This document shows, piece by piece, positions 50,758 through 51,183 of a stretch of DNA of 51,183 nt (position 1 is its first letter; every line of letters starts with the position of its first letter). The notes below the pieces were generated by a model. The model was not told the origin of the DNA and searched no databases. It worked only from the letters and a program-made list of their open reading frames with translations. Origin of the DNA: Mycolicibacterium sp. CR10 (GTDB lineage Bacteria; Actinomycetota; Actinomycetes; Mycobacteriales; Mycobacteriaceae); the NCBI RefSeq assembly GCF_005222675.1, contig NZ_STGE01000027.1:1-51183 (forward strand), given 5' to 3'. Both the position numbers and the translations under genes were made by a program.

Positions 50758-51123
50758 ATGCGACTGAGGTTCGGCGGCGCGGTATTTCGCGTCGTCGCAC
50801 TCAGCATCGCGGCGGTAATGGCTTGCGCCGGCGTCGTGACCGCACCATTGGCGCCGGCCGATCCCGGAAATGTCACTGCGACGGTCCTGAGAGTTGTCGA
50901 CGGTGACACCATCGACATCCGCGACGACGTGCGGGGTCGACTACGCATTCGTGTTCTCGGCATCGACACTCCGGAGACCAAGAAGCCCGGTTACACCGTG
51001 GGCTGCTGGGGTCCGCAAGCCACGCAGTTTGCCGAGGAGAATCTTCTCGGGCAGCGGGTCGCATTCGTCCAGGACCCGACGCAAGATATGACCGACCGCT
51101 ATGGGCGCACTTATCTGCACTAG
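50758..51123 (+). pseudogene. Truncated secreted staphylococcal-nuclease-like protein
   Basis: The 121-aa product has a signal peptide and the first half of an SNase domain: RVVDGDTIDI, RIRVLGIDTPETKK and DRYGRT, so the equivalents of D21, R35, D40, E43 and R87 are present. The frame stops right after GRTYLH, without the C-terminal helices that complete the fold. No frame downstream to the window end restores an SNase sequence. It is likely inactive or misfolded. Confidence 0.65.
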
Positions 51124-51183
51124 TCAATCCGGTTCACCGGGGCCGGTCATCAGTCGGAGTCTTTGGAGCCTTCGAGGGCGCGG

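Overview
The window is high-GC chromosomal DNA of a mycobacterium, most likely a fast grower (Mycolicibacterium type). The backbone is collinear with the Mycobacterium tuberculosis H37Rv stretch from about Rv1002c to Rv1028c: pmt, rsmI, pabB, metG, tatD, rpfB, rsmA, ispE, pks16-like ligase, pth, rplY, lpqT, prs, glmU, a TetR gene, mfd, mazG, lpqU, eno, a DivIC/FtsB-like gene, a DUF501 gene, ppx, kdpE and kdpD. No database was consulted; names come from recognising the protein sequences and the gene order.

Several modules interrupt this backbone. They are: an ECF41-type sigma factor with an FAD oxidoreductase (3.9-6.1 kb); a DrrAB-like ABC exporter and an iron-sulfur protein (14-17 kb); an SDR gene and an arsC-like gene in the rplY-lpqT-prs series (18-20 kb); a WXG-calpain protease with a directly abutting membrane-anchored partner (23.8-25.8 kb); an efeUOB iron-uptake operon (30.5-34 kb); a DUF4383 / prpE / alpha-beta hydrolase group (38.7-42.1 kb); and, upstream of kdpD where kdpFABC would be expected, small stress-type genes including usfY.

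The last 3.8 kb, downstream of a tRNA with a UAA (Leu) anticodon, looks like a degraded integration hot spot. It holds two displaced 3' tRNA ends, small secreted proteins, a decayed Excalibur-like gene, and a truncated secreted nuclease next to an intact Excalibur peptide.

Functional themes: the rpfB-rsmA-ispE cluster links resuscitation, ribosome maturation and isoprenoid synthesis. The prs-arsC-lpqT and glmU cluster makes PRPP and UDP-GlcNAc. The eno to ppx cluster is tightly packed. Regulatory signals include an ECF41-like promoter with a CRP-like palindrome beside it, two SigF-like promoters, an IdeR-like box before efeU, several leaderless -10 elements, and a hairpin with a short upstream ORF before kdpD.

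The most interesting candidate is the predicted type VII effector, a WXG helical N-terminus fused to a calpain-like Cys-His-Asn protease (24332-25570), followed with no gap by a small membrane-anchored protein that could be its immunity factor.
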